Notes: generated by a model not told the origin, from the letters alone. A stretch of DNA of 64,000 nt from AM-1111 sp046302135 (GCA_046302135.1 JBKCIQ010000094.1:1-64000); one strand, 5' to 3'. Counted from the first letter of the stretch, positions 17,603-29,500 are shown. A program made the numbers and translations.

Positions 17603-18682
17603 TCAAATTTTATTGAGTCGTGCTCGCAGCAAATGATCTGCAACAACCAACGCCGCCATACTTTCTACTATTGGAACTGCCCTAGGAAGCACACATGGAT
17701 CATGTCTTCCTTGAGCTTTATAATCAATCTCATTTGCTTGATTATCTACTGACTTTTGTTCAGACAAAATAGTTGCCGTTGGCTTAAAGGCAACTCGGAA
17801 ATAAATATCCTCTCCATTAGAAATGCCTCCCTGTACACCTCCCGAATTATTCGATTCAGTCCTTATTTTTCCATCCTTCACAATAAATAAATCATTCAGT
17901 TCTCTTCCCGTAAATTTTACGGATTCGAAGCCGCTTCCATACTCAAAAGCTTTAACTGCGTTAATGCTTAACATAGCCTTTCCTAGGTCTGCATGAAGTT
18001 TATCAAAAACCGGTTCACCAAGTCCTATCGGAACATTATCTACAACACAACTTATAACACCGCCTAGAGAATCTCCGTTTTCCTTAGCCTTATTTATTGA
18101 TTCAATGAATAAATCTGCTGTTTTTTTATCAGGACATCTAACAACATTACTTTCTGTAATTGATAAATCTAGTTCCTTGTAGGATTTTTCTAACTTTATA
18201 TGATGTACCTGCGAAACGTAAGCATTAATATTAATTTTTTCTCGCTTTAAAATTAATTTTGCTATTGCCCCGCCTACAACCCTCGACAATGTCTCACGTG
18301 CAGAAGCCCTTCCTCCACCTCTGAAATCACGAATACCATATTTTTTTTCATATGTGAGATCTGCATGTGAGGGTCTATAAATGTTCTTTAACTCTTCGTA
18401 GTCTTTACTTTTTTGATCTTTATTCAGAACTAAAAATCCTATGGGAGTACCCGTTGATATTCCATCAAAGACACCCGAAAGGAATTGAACCACATCATCT
18501 TCATTTCGCTGGGTTGTTATCAATGATTGTCCTGGCCTTCTTCTCGATAATTCCTTTTGAATAAATTCAAAATCAATTGATAGACCTGCAGGTACACCCT
18601 CTAAAACACCTCCAACACCTACGCCATGAGATTCGCCGAAGGTTGTGAGCTTTAATATTTTACCAAATGAGTTTCCTGACAC
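17603..18682 (-). CDS. aroC: Chorismate synthase AroC
   Basis: A 359-residue enzyme that converts 5-enolpyruvylshikimate 3-phosphate to chorismate, the last shared step of aromatic amino acid synthesis, using reduced FMN. The family start SGNSFGKILKLTTFGESHG is present, as are GRASARETLSRVVGGAIA near residues 126-143 and GGVQGGISNGEDI. The start codon is GTG; an in-frame stop lies a few codons upstream and no ATG would keep the conserved N-terminus. It is the first gene of a leftward group with the symporter, comEC and the Smr gene. It diverges from hutI across about 90 bp. Confidence 0.97.
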   Translation of the reverse strand: MSGNSFGKILKLTTFGESHGVGVGGVLEGVPAGLSIDFEFIQKELSRRRPGQSLITTQRNEDDVVQFLSGVFDGISTGTPIGFLVLNKDQKSKDYEELKNIYRPSHADLTYEKKYGIRDFRGGGRASARETLSRVVGGAIAKLILKREKININAYVSQVHHIKLEKSYKELDLSITESNVVRCPDKKTADLFIESINKAKENGDSLGGVISCVVDNVPIGLGEPVFDKLHADLGKAMLSINAVKAFEYGSGFESVKFTGRELNDLFIVKDGKIRTESNNSGGVQGGISNGEDIYFRVAFKPTATILSEQKSVDNQANEIDYKAQGRHDPCVLPRAVPIVESMAALVVADHLLRARLNKI

Positions 18683-18772
18683 TACGGCGCTAAGTTAAAT
18701 AATTGAAATCAGTTATTGCACTAACTGAATATCAAAATCAAAAATGAATAAATTAAATTGTAACTTTATAGC

Positions 18773-20023
18773 ATGAAGCTTTTAATTAAAAACATACGCA
18801 AGCTCATTGGCGTTCACGAAATTGAAACTGAAAAAGTTGCCGGTGAAAATATGGCGAGACTTCCATTTATTAATGATGCTTGGCTTGCTGCTGAGAACGG
18901 AAGAATTGTTGATTTTGGAAAGATGGAAAATTTTCCTGGCATTACCGACTGGAGTTTTTTGGAGGTGATTGATGCAAGCGGCAAAACCGTTATGCCTACC
19001 TGGTGCGACAGCCATACACATATGGTACATGCTGGAAGCAGGGAAGATGAATTTGTTGATAAAATCAAAGGGTACTCTTACGCCGAAATTGCAGAAAATG
19101 GTGGTGGAATTATAAACTCAGCGAAACATATTGCATCTGCAACTGAGGATGAGCTTTTTCAGTCTGCAAAAAGCAGATTATTGGAGGTAATTAGGCAAGG
19201 TACAGGAGCCATTGAAATTAAAAGTGGTTATGGGTTAAGCTTGGAAAACGAAATAAAAATGCTTCGAGTGATAAAGAGGCTTAAAGAATTTTCTCCAATT
19301 CCAATAAAATCTACCTTTCTTGGAGCTCACTCCTTTCCTTTAGAATATAGGGATAAAAAAGACGAATATGTTAATCTTGTCATTGAGAAAATGATTCCCG
19401 CTGTTGCCGAAGAGGGTTTAGCTGATTACATAGATGTATTCTGTGATACAGGTTTTTTTACACCGGAACAGACTGAGAGAATTTTAAGTTCTGCTGCAAA
19501 TTTTGGAATGAAACCTAAAATTCACGCGAACGAACTCGATTTTTCCGAAGGTGTACAGGTTGGTGTAAAACACAGAGCAATTTCGGTTGACCACCTAGAA
19601 TGTGTTTCTGATGAAGAAATAAACGTTCTTTTAGATAGCAATACTATGCCTACCCTATTGCCAACAACCGCATTTTTCATAGGTTTAAATTACGCACCTG
19701 CAAGACAAATGATAAACAGCGGATTACCCGTTGCGTTAGCATCGGACTATAACCCAGGCTCATCCCCAAGCGGAAGAATGAGTTTCGTTGTTTCCTTGGC
19801 GTGTATAAAAATGAAAATGCTACCGGAAGAGGCGATTAATGCCGCTACTTTGAATGGGGCTTACGCGATGGAACTTCATCATGATTTGGGTAGCATATGT
19901 AAAGGAAAAAAAGCTAATCTCATCATTACAAAAGAAATCCCTTCCGTTAATTATATACCTTACAAGTTCGGGGTAGATTTGATAGATTCCGTTATTATTA
20001 ACGGAGCTATATTCAATGATTAG
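18773..20023 (+). CDS. hutI: Imidazolonepropionase HutI
   Basis: A 416-residue metal-dependent amidohydrolase that opens 4-imidazolone-5-propionate to N-formimino-glutamate, step 3 of histidine degradation. The metal site HTHMVHAGSREDEF lies near residues 83-96. KIHANELDFSEG and SVDHLECVSDEEI give further metal ligands, and LASDYNPGSSPS near 322-333 carries the last aspartate. Length is normal for HutI. hutH, hutU and hutG are not in the window, so the pathway is split in this genome or the gene stands alone. A near-match to the -7 consensus (TAACTTTA at 18761-18768) lies 4 nt before the start. Confidence 0.96.
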   Translation: MKLLIKNIRKLIGVHEIETEKVAGENMARLPFINDAWLAAENGRIVDFGKMENFPGITDWSFLEVIDASGKTVMPTWCDSHTHMVHAGSREDEFVDKIKGYSYAEIAENGGGIINSAKHIASATEDELFQSAKSRLLEVIRQGTGAIEIKSGYGLSLENEIKMLRVIKRLKEFSPIPIKSTFLGAHSFPLEYRDKKDEYVNLVIEKMIPAVAEEGLADYIDVFCDTGFFTPEQTERILSSAANFGMKPKIHANELDFSEGVQVGVKHRAISVDHLECVSDEEINVLLDSNTMPTLLPTTAFFIGLNYAPARQMINSGLPVALASDYNPGSSPSGRMSFVVSLACIKMKMLPEEAINAATLNGAYAMELHHDLGSICKGKKANLIITKEIPSVNYIPYKFGVDLIDSVIINGAIFND

Positions 20024-20093
20024 AACAGAAAATTTCATTTTTTTCTAATAATATTAAGTCCAATTATTGTCTTAAAATTAAAAGGCAATTTAT

Positions 20094-20101
20094 TACATTT
20101 G
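20094..20101 (+). promoter_or_regulatory. Promoter -7 element for pdhA
   Basis: TACATTTG is an exact TAnnTTTG match, 24 nt before the ATG of pdhA. A TTG at 20067-20069 lies 24 nt further upstream, longer than the usual 19-21 nt spacing. Confidence 0.5.
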
Positions 20102-20125
20102 TTGATCACTTCGAATAATTAACTC

Positions 20126-21148
20126 ATGGCTAAAGCATCAAAAGATTCTGATAAAAAAACATCAAAGTTTGGTAAAGAACAATATCTTGCATGGTACGAA
20201 AGTATGTTACTAATGCGTCGTTTTGAAGAGCGAACCGGTCAACTTTATACTATGCAGAAAATTAAGGGCTTTTGTCACTTGTATAACGGGCAAGAGGCTA
20301 TCGTTGCTGGCACTGTAAGTGCAACAAAAAAATCTGACAAGCACATTACTGCTTACAGGGACCATGCTCACCCGATTGGATTGGGCATGCATCCAAAGTA
20401 TGTTATGGCAGAATTGTATGCAAAAGCAACCGGATGTTCAAAAGGAAAAGGCGGCTCAATGCACATTTTTTCAAAGGAGCACAACTTTGTTGGAGGGCAC
20501 GGAATTGTGGGAGGACAAGTACCTCTAGGTGCAGGATTAGCTTTCTCAGAGAAATATTTAGGAACTGACAATGTTTGTGTTTGCTCAATGGGAGACGGAG
20601 CGGTACGTCAGGGAGCACTACACGAAGCGTTTAATATGGCAATGACATGGAAACTTCCTGTAATATTTGTAATTGAAAACAACCATTATGCCATGGGTAC
20701 TTCCGTGGAACGTACATCAAACGTACATGATTTGTGGAAAATTGGGTTGGCATATGATATGCCTGCTAAACCTGTAGACGGCATGACCGTTGAAGCAGTT
20801 CACGAAGCCATGGAAGAAGCGGTAGCCAGAGCCAGAAGAGGAGACGGACCAACCTTGTTAGAAATTAAAACTTATCGCTATCGCGGACACTCTATGAGTG
20901 ATGCTCAAACCTATCGAACAAAAGACGAAGTTGAGGAATACAAAAAACAAGATCCCATAGAAAAAGTAATTTCAACACTTAAGAAAAACAGCTGGATAGA
21001 CGATAAAGGGATTGAAGAAATGGAGGCAAAAATAAAATCTATTGTTGCTGAAAGTGAGAAATTCGCTGAAGAAAGCCCATTCCCTGACCCTGCGGAATTA
21101 TTTAGAGATGTTTATGTTCAATCTGATTACCCATACGTGAAAGATTAA
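20126..21148 (+). CDS. pdhA: Pyruvate dehydrogenase E1 component subunit alpha
   Basis: A 340-residue thiamine-diphosphate-binding subunit of the pyruvate dehydrogenase complex, which makes acetyl-CoA from pyruvate. The ThDP motif starts GDGAVRQGALHEAFN near residue 153 and ends ENNHYAMGTS near 187-196. MLLMRRFEERTGQLY and YRYRGHSMSDAQTYR (phosphorylation-loop equivalent) match E1 alpha. Homologues with 2-oxoisovalerate specificity exist, but the tight link to an E2 of the pyruvate type favours pyruvate. The E1 beta subunit is not adjacent; in Bacteroidota it is usually encoded elsewhere. It lies 4 nt upstream of the E2 gene. Confidence 0.95.
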   Translation: MAKASKDSDKKTSKFGKEQYLAWYESMLLMRRFEERTGQLYTMQKIKGFCHLYNGQEAIVAGTVSATKKSDKHITAYRDHAHPIGLGMHPKYVMAELYAKATGCSKGKGGSMHIFSKEHNFVGGHGIVGGQVPLGAGLAFSEKYLGTDNVCVCSMGDGAVRQGALHEAFNMAMTWKLPVIFVIENNHYAMGTSVERTSNVHDLWKIGLAYDMPAKPVDGMTVEAVHEAMEEAVARARRGDGPTLLEIKTYRYRGHSMSDAQTYRTKDEVEEYKKQDPIEKVISTLKKNSWIDDKGIEEMEAKIKSIVAESEKFAEESPFPDPAELFRDVYVQSDYPYVKD

Positions 21149-21152
21149 TACC

Positions 21153-22730
21153 ATGGCAGAAGTAGTAAAAATGCCCAAGTTAAGTGATACCATGACCGAA
21201 GGAGTGGTTGCGCTTTGGCACAAAAAAGTTGGTGATAAAATAAAAAGCGGTGACCTCCTCGCAGATATTCAAACTGACAAGGCAACAATGGAGTTTGAAT
21301 CTTTTTACGATGGTGTTTTGCTTCACATAGGAGTTGAAAAAGGTCAGGCGGCTCCGGTAGATGCGATATTGGCAATTATTGGTAAAGAGGGTGAAGACAT
21401 CTCAACTTTTATTAATGGTTCATCAAATAAGCAAGAGATAAGCACCCCTACTCCCACAATCCAAAATACAGTTCCAGATTTTAAAATTCCTGAAACGGTA
21501 AACATTGTAAAAATGCCAAAGTTAAGCGATACAATGACGGAAGGTGTGGTGGCTAAATGGAATAAAAAAGTTGGGGATTCGGTAAAGAGTGGAGAGATTC
21601 TGGCTGAAATTAATACAGATAAAGCTACAATGGAATTTGAATCTTTCTATGATGGAGTTCTTTTGTATGTTGGCGTAGAAGAAGGTAAAGGTGCACCGGT
21701 AGATTCGGTACTTGCAATTATAGGTAAAGGAGGCGAGGACATTCAGTCAATTTTATCGGCGGTAAACAATCCACAAAAAGAAACTCCGGCTGATGTACAA
21801 AAAAATGAAACAACAACTCCAATTTTAACAACGCCTAAACAGGAAAATAAACTTAACCCGACCCCTCCATCCTTATCTAATCAAAGACTAAAAGCTTCCC
21901 CATTAGCCAAAAAATTGGCAAAAGATAAAGGAATTGATCTTGGCGCTGTTTCAGGAACAGGAGAAAATGGAAGAATCATAAGAAAAGATATAGAGTCTTA
22001 TGTACCAAGCACTGTTGTTTCAAATTTTTCTTCTTCAACTTCTGCACAGGAATCGTTTACAGAAGAAAATGTTTCAATGATGCGTAAAACGATTGCAAGA
22101 AGGTTGGCAGAGAGTAAATTTTCAGCTCCACATTTCTATCTCACTATGGAGATTGACATGGATAATGCAATAGCAGCAAGAAATACCATCAATTCAAATA
22201 TAGATAGCAAGGTTTCATTCAATGACATGGTAGTAAAAGCGGTTGCACAATCTCTAAAAAAACATCCAAAAATAAATTCCTCATGGTTGGGTGACAAGAT
22301 AAGAACCAATCACCATATTAACGTTGGAGTTGCAGTTGCTGTACCCGAAGGATTATTGGTACCTGTTGTAAGGTTCGCAGATACCAAATCAATAAGTCAA
22401 ATATCAACAGAAGTTAAAGAATACGGAAAAAAGGCTAAAGAAAACAAATTACAACCTTCAGATTGGGAAGGAAATACATTTACCATTTCCAACTTAGGAA
22501 TGTTCGGAATAGACGAATTCACAGCAATAATCAATCCGCCTGACGCTTGCATTTTAGCTGTTGGAGGAATAAGAGAAACACCTGTAGTAAAAAATGGTCA
22601 AATCGTTCCAGGAAATTTGATGAAAGTTACCTTAAGTTGTGATCACAGAGTGGTAGATGGTGCCACAGGGGCGGCATTTTTACAATCACTTAAAAAGTTT
22701 TTAGAAAATCCGGTTTTGATGCTCGCTTAA
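21153..22730 (+). CDS. pdhC: Pyruvate dehydrogenase E2, dihydrolipoamide acetyltransferase
   Basis: A 525-residue E2 core subunit. It has two lipoyl domains in tandem: residues about 3-77 with lipoyl-lysine Lys43 in TDKATMEF, and about 118-192 with the same TDKATMEF motif. They are nearly identical to each other (PKLSDTMTEGVVA repeated). A Pro/Thr-rich linker leads to the peripheral-subunit-binding domain (ASPLAKKLAKDKGIDL, near 248) and the catalytic acetyltransferase domain from about 305. The catalytic HxxxDG is in CDHRVVDGATG near the end. The duplicated lipoyl domain points to a recent internal duplication. The gene is in an operon with pdhA. Confidence 0.95.
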   Translation: MAEVVKMPKLSDTMTEGVVALWHKKVGDKIKSGDLLADIQTDKATMEFESFYDGVLLHIGVEKGQAAPVDAILAIIGKEGEDISTFINGSSNKQEISTPTPTIQNTVPDFKIPETVNIVKMPKLSDTMTEGVVAKWNKKVGDSVKSGEILAEINTDKATMEFESFYDGVLLYVGVEEGKGAPVDSVLAIIGKGGEDIQSILSAVNNPQKETPADVQKNETTTPILTTPKQENKLNPTPPSLSNQRLKASPLAKKLAKDKGIDLGAVSGTGENGRIIRKDIESYVPSTVVSNFSSSTSAQESFTEENVSMMRKTIARRLAESKFSAPHFYLTMEIDMDNAIAARNTINSNIDSKVSFNDMVVKAVAQSLKKHPKINSSWLGDKIRTNHHINVGVAVAVPEGLLVPVVRFADTKSISQISTEVKEYGKKAKENKLQPSDWEGNTFTISNLGMFGIDEFTAIINPPDACILAVGGIRETPVVKNGQIVPGNLMKVTLSCDHRVVDGATGAAFLQSLKKFLENPVLMLA

Positions 22731-22760
22731 AATTTTATCTAGGGTAAGTATCAATTTAAG

Positions 22761-22788
22761 TGCATTTTAAGGAAATGCTTCTTTCTGT
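22761..22788 (+). terminator. Weak hairpin downstream of pdhC
   Basis: GCATTT, loop TAAGG, AAATGC, then TTCTTTCT. The stem is only 6 bp and the T-tract is broken, so this is a marginal candidate for termination of pdhAC. Confidence 0.28.
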
Positions 22789-22912
22789 TATTGCTTGGAC
22801 ACATATAGTTTTATTAAATTTTTATTTTTCTAATCAATCAAATAATTAGAAAACAATTGTGAATTTCAATGTAAAACGTTGATGTTGTCAACTGAAGAGT
22901 AAACTGTTGAAA

Positions 22913-23479
22913 TTAGTATAAATTGTTTCTTTTTCTCCAAGCTCTGTATTTCTTTGAGAAAGACCCTCTGCCCCAACACCATCTACACCACCATCTTGGT
23001 TTTTGGGTATGGGATTTTTTTACCTTAGGTAGCATTACAACAGAACTAACATCAAACACAGCATTTAAAGAAAGTAAATATTTTGTTTGTAAACTATCCG
23101 TGAAAAGTGAAATGGTATGTGAGGTTATTTTTTGCCTTTCATTTACTGATTTAATTCTTAATGCCCCAAATTTTATATGTTTTCTAATTCCCTTTTTTAA
23201 TTGTTTTATCCTTAACTTATTAAGCTGACTACTCTCACTGCTATCTCTCCAAATTGACATGGTCTTAAGATTTTCAATGTTATCTGCCACATATTTAAAG
23301 CATGAATCAGCAGTATAAGGCATTTGAGCAAATTCAGTTGAATTATTTTTAAAGTAAACACTAGGAAAAGTCATCTTAAATTCATTCTTGATGAGTCTAT
23401 CAAAGTCTTTGTTTTGAGCCTGTAAAAAATTTACAAGCCAAATAAAAAAAATAAAAAATATGAGAAGTGCTTTTTTCAA
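22913..23479 (-). CDS. Small secreted protein with Trp/Cys/Arg-rich tail
   Basis: I do not recognise this protein of about 188 residues. The frame has no ATG at its head. A TTG at 23479 gives a clean signal peptide, KKALLIFFIFFIWLVNFLQA, and is preferred over the TTG at 23503. However, the minus strand reads TAGGTTTG across this TTG, which could be a -7 element, so the start is unsettled. The mature part has mixed charge. The last 30 residues are odd: KPRWWCRWCWGRGSFSKK with five tryptophans, two cysteines and many basic residues. The gene lies downstream of the giant adhesin, separated from it by a strong terminator. The role is unknown. Confidence 0.6.
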   Translation of the reverse strand: MKKALLIFFIFFIWLVNFLQAQNKDFDRLIKNEFKMTFPSVYFKNNSTEFAQMPYTADSCFKYVADNIENLKTMSIWRDSSESSQLNKLRIKQLKKGIRKHIKFGALRIKSVNERQKITSHTISLFTDSLQTKYLLSLNAVFDVSSVVMLPKVKKSHTQKPRWWCRWCWGRGSFSKKYRAWRKRNNLY

Positions 23480-23515
23480 ACCTAAATTAAAGTGAAACAA
23501 CAAAAATTTATTTTA

Positions 23516-23548
23516 AAAAAAAAGGGCGGTAAAAAACCGCCCTTTTTT
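23516..23548 (-). terminator. Rho-independent terminator of the giant adhesin gene
   Basis: GGGCGGT (23524-23530) pairs with ACCGCCC (23536-23542) across an AAAAA loop. On the minus strand the stem is followed by a run of nine T, starting directly after the adhesin stop codon. T residues also follow on the plus strand, so it could work in both directions. Confidence 0.88.
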
Positions 23549-23550
23549 GA

Positions 23551-26500
23551 TTACTTACTAAGTGTAAGCTTAAAGAATTTAAATTCACTACCCTGATTCA
23601 ATCTCAAAAGATATACTCCATTACTGAATTCACCAAGGTTAACAGTATTTCTATAGTTACTGTTAAATTGCTCAGCATGAACTAACTTTCCTTGAGCATT
23701 GAAGACCTCAGCAACGATTTTCTCATTATAACCGGAAGTTTCAATGAAGAATTGGCCATTGTTAGGATTTGGATACACTTTTACATTAGCAAGACTTGAA
23801 GTGATATTACCTGCACAAACATCTACAATGAAATTCTGTGAAGCATTATTTGAACAACCTGTAACGGTATCTGTAAAAGTGTATGTAATTAGGTAGGTAC
23901 CGAATCCAACTGAAGGATCAAAGTTATTTCCGGTAACAGAAGTACCTGAGAATGTTCCACCAATAGGAGATTCACCACTTAAGTTTACAACCGGATCAGC
24001 TGAACAAGCACTGTCAACACCGAGTACTAGAGAAACCGAAGGAGGCGCAATCAAAGAAATGCTATCACTTGTAGTTCCTGTACAACCATTCTGATCAGTG
24101 AAGCTGTAAACAATTACTGCCACATTACCAACTGCCCCGTTAGGATCGAATGAACTTCCAGAAACACCTGCGCCTGAGAATGTGCCGCCCGCAGGACTTT
24201 CTCCTGCAAGTGCAACTACTGAACCATTAGCACATACACTTGAAGTGGTTAGAGATAAGTTAACTAAAGGCAAGGTATTTATTCCGATATTAATTGTATC
24301 AGAAGCGGAACATCCGCCTGAATAGGTAATGGTGACAAAATACTGGCCTCCGATTGAAACAGGTAGGGTTTGATTTGTAGAGCCATCATTCCATAGGTAA
24401 GTTGCACCTGAATTAGCCGCATCAAGAGATAAAGAACCTGAACACACAGTAGTATCATTTCCTAAGTTAACACTTGGATTAGAGTTGATGGTTACTGTTA
24501 TAGAATCAAAGCCAGAACAACCATTCAAATCAGTAACCTGTACAGAATAACTACCGGTGTTGTTAACTGAAAGCGTTTGGCCTGTGCTATTGTCATTCCA
24601 TAAATAGGTTGAACCTGAATTTGCAGCATCAAGTAATATTGGACCTGAACAAGCTGCAATGTTTGAACCCAAACTTACAACAGGATTAGGACTTACAACA
24701 ACCGATAACAAAGATTGTGAGGTACAACCATTCGCGTCAGTTCCGATAACAGTATACGTAACAGATGAAGTTGGGGTATCGTTAACATTCGACCCGCTAG
24801 AAGCAATTGGTGACCACTGATAGTTTTGAGCTCCTGATGCGGAAAGTGATACAGTAGAACCGGCACATACCGCGGAATCATTTATTAAGGCGGTTAAAAC
24901 AGGAAGTGGATTAACAGTTAAAGAAATTGTATCGTTATCTGTACATCCGTTAACATCAGTTCCTGTTACAGTATAGGTTGTGCTTGAAGTAGGAGATACA
25001 TTAACCGAACTTCCATTTATATTCGCTGGTGACCAAACATAACTAGAGGCACCTGACGCAGATAAAGTTGCGCTATCACCAAAACACAAAGTAGATCCAC
25101 CAGTCAATGCAATTGTTGGACTTGCAACAATATTTACCGTAATTGAATCTCTAGTTGTACAATTTGAAGAATTTGTAACATCCACCCAATAAGTACCAGA
25201 GGTTGAAACAAACAATATTGAAGCAGTTGTGTTGTCATTCCATACAAAACTTGAACCTGCATTCTGTGCGTCAAGAATAACACTTCCACCTCCACATAAG
25301 GTTGTATCAACACCTAAATTTACAATTGGTGAAGAAGCCAGCGTGAGGCTTATGGTATCAACTCCAACACATCCCTGAGGAGATGTAACTGTAACATCAT
25401 ATGATCCTGATGCGCTAACTGTAATTGATTGATTGGTTGAACCGTTATTCCACAAGTAGGTACTACCTGAATTCTGAGCATCTAACACAAATGAATTAGC
25501 GCAATATGATGCATTAGGTCCAAGATTTACAAGTGGTATCGAATTAATCGTTACGTTAACCGAATCTGATGCTGAACAATTAAACTGATTTGTAACAAGT
25601 ACATTGAATGAACCTGAACTTGTAACAGAAACAGTTTGTGTAGTCTGAGAATTATTCCATAGGTAAGTAGCTCCTGAATTTCCGGCATCCAAGGTAGCTG
25701 CTCCACCACATTGCGTAATATCATTTCCAAGAGAAACAATTGGAGTTGGGTTAACAGTAACTCCAACAGGAATTCTTTGACTTACACAACCTGCAGCGGT
25801 ACTGTCCTGAACATAATAAGTAGTTGAGCTCGTCAAAGCAGAAGATGTGAAGTTTGAACCGGTTGCAATAGGAGCACCTCCGCTAGAAGTTAAATACCAG
25901 CCTATTGTACCTGTACCTGTACTACTGTTTAATGATACTACGTTTCCTGAACAAATTGTATCACCTGAAACTACAGGAGTTGAAGGACTTGGATTTACAG
26001 TTACATTAATAGTATCTGTAACCTGACACCCACTTACCGATGCTGCAGTTACTACATAACTAGTACTATTTATCATTGCTGTTGCAGTTGTACTTGAAGT
26101 AGTAGTACTGCTCAAATAAGTTGCTGGTGACCATGAATAAGTCATCTGAGGATCAACACCACCGGTTATAGTAACCACATAGTCTTCTGCTTCACCATAT
26201 GATGATAAATTAGTACATGGGTCGATAGGAGTACCGGTACCATCAAGTTCACGTACTCTTAAAATTGTTGGGCCATTAATAGCTGTCGCAGGAACAGTAA
26301 ACACAAATGAGGTTTGTGCGGGTGCTGCACCTAAATCATTTGTTTCACCTAATTTTTCACCTAAGTCATCCAATACAACATTCTGATTATAATCGATGAA
26401 TGCCGCTAAATCATTAGCTGTGTAACTTCCAGCTTGTAGAGTTATTGTATAAGTTGAACCCGCAGTAAGTGTGGTTGTGGTAACACCGGAAGCAGGAAAT

Positions 26501-29500
26501 AAAGTGTAATAAGGGGCAGCGGCTCCAGCCGTTGGATTATTAATATTTCCTAATTGAACTAGTCCAATGAAGTCACCAAAACTCGTACCATTGGCATAAC
26601 TTGGCACACAATAACCTGCAGGTGGCTGACCACTTATTGCTGATGCAGATAAGTTTACATTGTTACCAGAACATATTGTTGAAGGGGTTGCAGTTGAAGA
26701 GCTGAAAATCAACTGAGGAGAACTATTTACTGAAATTGTTGTTGTGTTGGAACATCCAATAGCATCAGTTGCTGTAATGGTGTAGGTAGTTGAAGATGTT
26801 GGCGTGGCAGAAACTGATGTACCTGTAGTTGCAGATAATCCTGCGGTTGGTAACCAGTCATATGTAACACCTGTTCCGGTTACAGTCAATAGTACCGGGG
26901 TTCCTCCAGGAGCACAGAAATTAGCAGCACTAGCAGATGCGGCAATTGCCGGTGGATTCTGAAGGTTAACAGTTGTTGGTGCGGAGTATCCGGGAGTTCC
27001 ACCACATGATACTATTTCGCAACGATATTGTGTTGTAACCGTTTGCGTAACAGTCGTACTTGGAGTGTTTGCTGTAGCGATATTATTCCATGTTGTTCCG
27101 CCATCAGTTGATGATTGCCACTGGAAAGTTAATCCGGTAGTACTACCTGTATAAGAGGTACTAAGATTTATGTTTGCATTTACACAAACTAATGAGGCAC
27201 TTGCAATAGAGTTAAGACCGACTGGAGGGGTGGTTGGTAAAACAGTCATTTGTACCTGAGCCGATCCGGGTGTATTTGTACATCCTGTTGTCTGATTTGT
27301 ATATGATATAGAGTAGTTGGTTGATTCACTAGGTGTCAAGGTCTGAGTGAAAATATTGGTACCACTTGCAATTGTTGAAGACCCTTGAGTGTTGGTAGCT
27401 GTCCAGGTTGTGTTATAGTTTGCCGGAGGAATAAATCTCCAAGTTTCAGGAGTTACTATTGTAGTAGTAAAATTCTGACGACCCGGAGCCACAGCTCCAA
27501 TTGTTTTTGAAACATCTTGTAAGCCTATTGTTGCGGCATTAGTATTACTCTTGTTTGCAACTGCAATATCAACAATACCTAATGTCTCATATAACCTAGC
27601 CTGAGCAGTAAACCCGGTAGCTAAATTTCCGCAACAAGCATCTACATCTGAATATTCAATTATGAAAACGCGGTTAGGAGCATAACCCTCTGTCCAATAT
27701 TTCATAGTACTAGATGCACTACCTGCAGTACCACTACCAAAATATTGGTCAGCTGCCATTAATGCAATTACGTTACCAGGATTATTACAGTTTGGGAACA
27801 CTGTTCCATTTGGTCCAGGTACCGTACAAGCTGTCGGATTAGTGTTAAACAAATACTGACCCAATTGTCCGGAAGCTGTTCCATAACCAGGTACCGGACC
27901 AAACATTAGAAGACCATTTGTTCCGGCAGAAATTGTTGAAAAATTGGTTCCAAAGAAATTAAAATTGAATCCGATAGGAATATTAGACCAACCACCGTCA
28001 TCCAAACTTCCACCTGATAAAGGTACACTGGCAACACCATTTGTTGCAACAGTAACTGCGCTTCCTGGAGCAGTTTTTGCAACATATGGAATACCAATCA
28101 CTGAGAAATTTCCTGCACTTAAACCGGTATTGATGGTTGTTGAACCACCAGGACAAATCTGGTCTGGAGTTGCAGTTAAAGATGCTGTTGGCAATGGATA
28201 AACACCAATAGATACAAATTGTACACTGTTACATCCTGTGAATGCTCCGCTTCCTGTACCATTCACCTGAAAATTTGAAGTTTCAGTGATGGTTGCTGAG
28301 ACAGCACTTCCGCTTGTTGAACTGAGTGTAGCAGATGGTGTCAAATTAGTCCATGAATAAGCCATGTTTGGATCAACCGCAGATGTAGCAGTTAGGTTAA
28401 CGTTTCCGCCCGTACCACAGAAATTTGGTGTAGAAGAGGCTATGGTAATTGAAGGAGGACCAACCGTAATTGTTTGATTTGAAAAACAACCTGTGGTCGT
28501 ATTGGTTCCAACGACAGAGTATGTTATTGATGAGGAAGTAGTTGAGTTAACAACCGGACCAGAGGTTACATCTAGTGTTCCGGCAGGTGACCAAGTATAG
28601 GTATCTGCTCCTGTGGCGGTGATTGACTGAATCCCACTTCCGCAGAAATAACCATTGTTGCTTGGTGTTAATACAATTGTTGGATTTGGATTGATTGAAG
28701 CTGTTACAACTGAACTTGTACCTGAAGAACCTGAAACAGAACATGTAGCTACTACTTGATAATATGTGGTACCGTTTACTGCATTTGCATTATAAATTGG
28801 ACCAATAGCTCCTGTAACATTTGTAAACGGTCCTGTTGGGGACGAAGAAGATTGCCACTGGTAAGTGTAACCTGATGCAGGAACCGCTAACGCACCGGAC
28901 ATAGTAAAGTTTCCACTATTACAAACAGCGGTAGTAGGGGAAATAGCAGTTGCTAAAAAAGTTGGCGTACCGCTACATGCAGGTAATGTGAATTCATCAG
29001 CACCTAAATCAGGATTGGTAGGTCTGGATTGCAAATCAATGTCGACTGCAACATTTGTTCCCGTAGCACCGGCTCCATCTAATAACATACAACCTGGATT
29101 GGTTATATCAATGTGCAAATCAGATGCACTTACAAACGCAACCGGAGTATTAAGTGCATTAGCGTCCTGGTTAATGGCAGTTTTCCAAGCTGCAAGTGTA
29201 GTTTGATTTGCACCATTATAATATCCAACATTACCACTGTTTACAAAGTAATTGTTGTTGTTAAATGCACCGGTTAGGGCACTTGAGGTTGTATTGATGT
29301 AAACTCCATAGGTTCCTGTCCCGACGTTGTTATTAATGATAATGTTGTTTTTAAAATCAGATATACTCGGCGTAGTAACTGTAGTTGCAAAACCATAGTT
29401 GGTGTAATTGGCTGTAGTACCTGTTTGAGCCGCATTCATAACAATTGTATTATGAAATACTTTCATAAATGTTGCACCCGCATTTACACGAATACCATAA

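Noticed and set aside
24270..25740. Array-like repeats suggesting a CRISPR or satellite
   Set aside because: The repeats are spaced about 230-300 bp, vary in sequence, and translate in frame to Ig-like protein repeats, so they are coding repeats.
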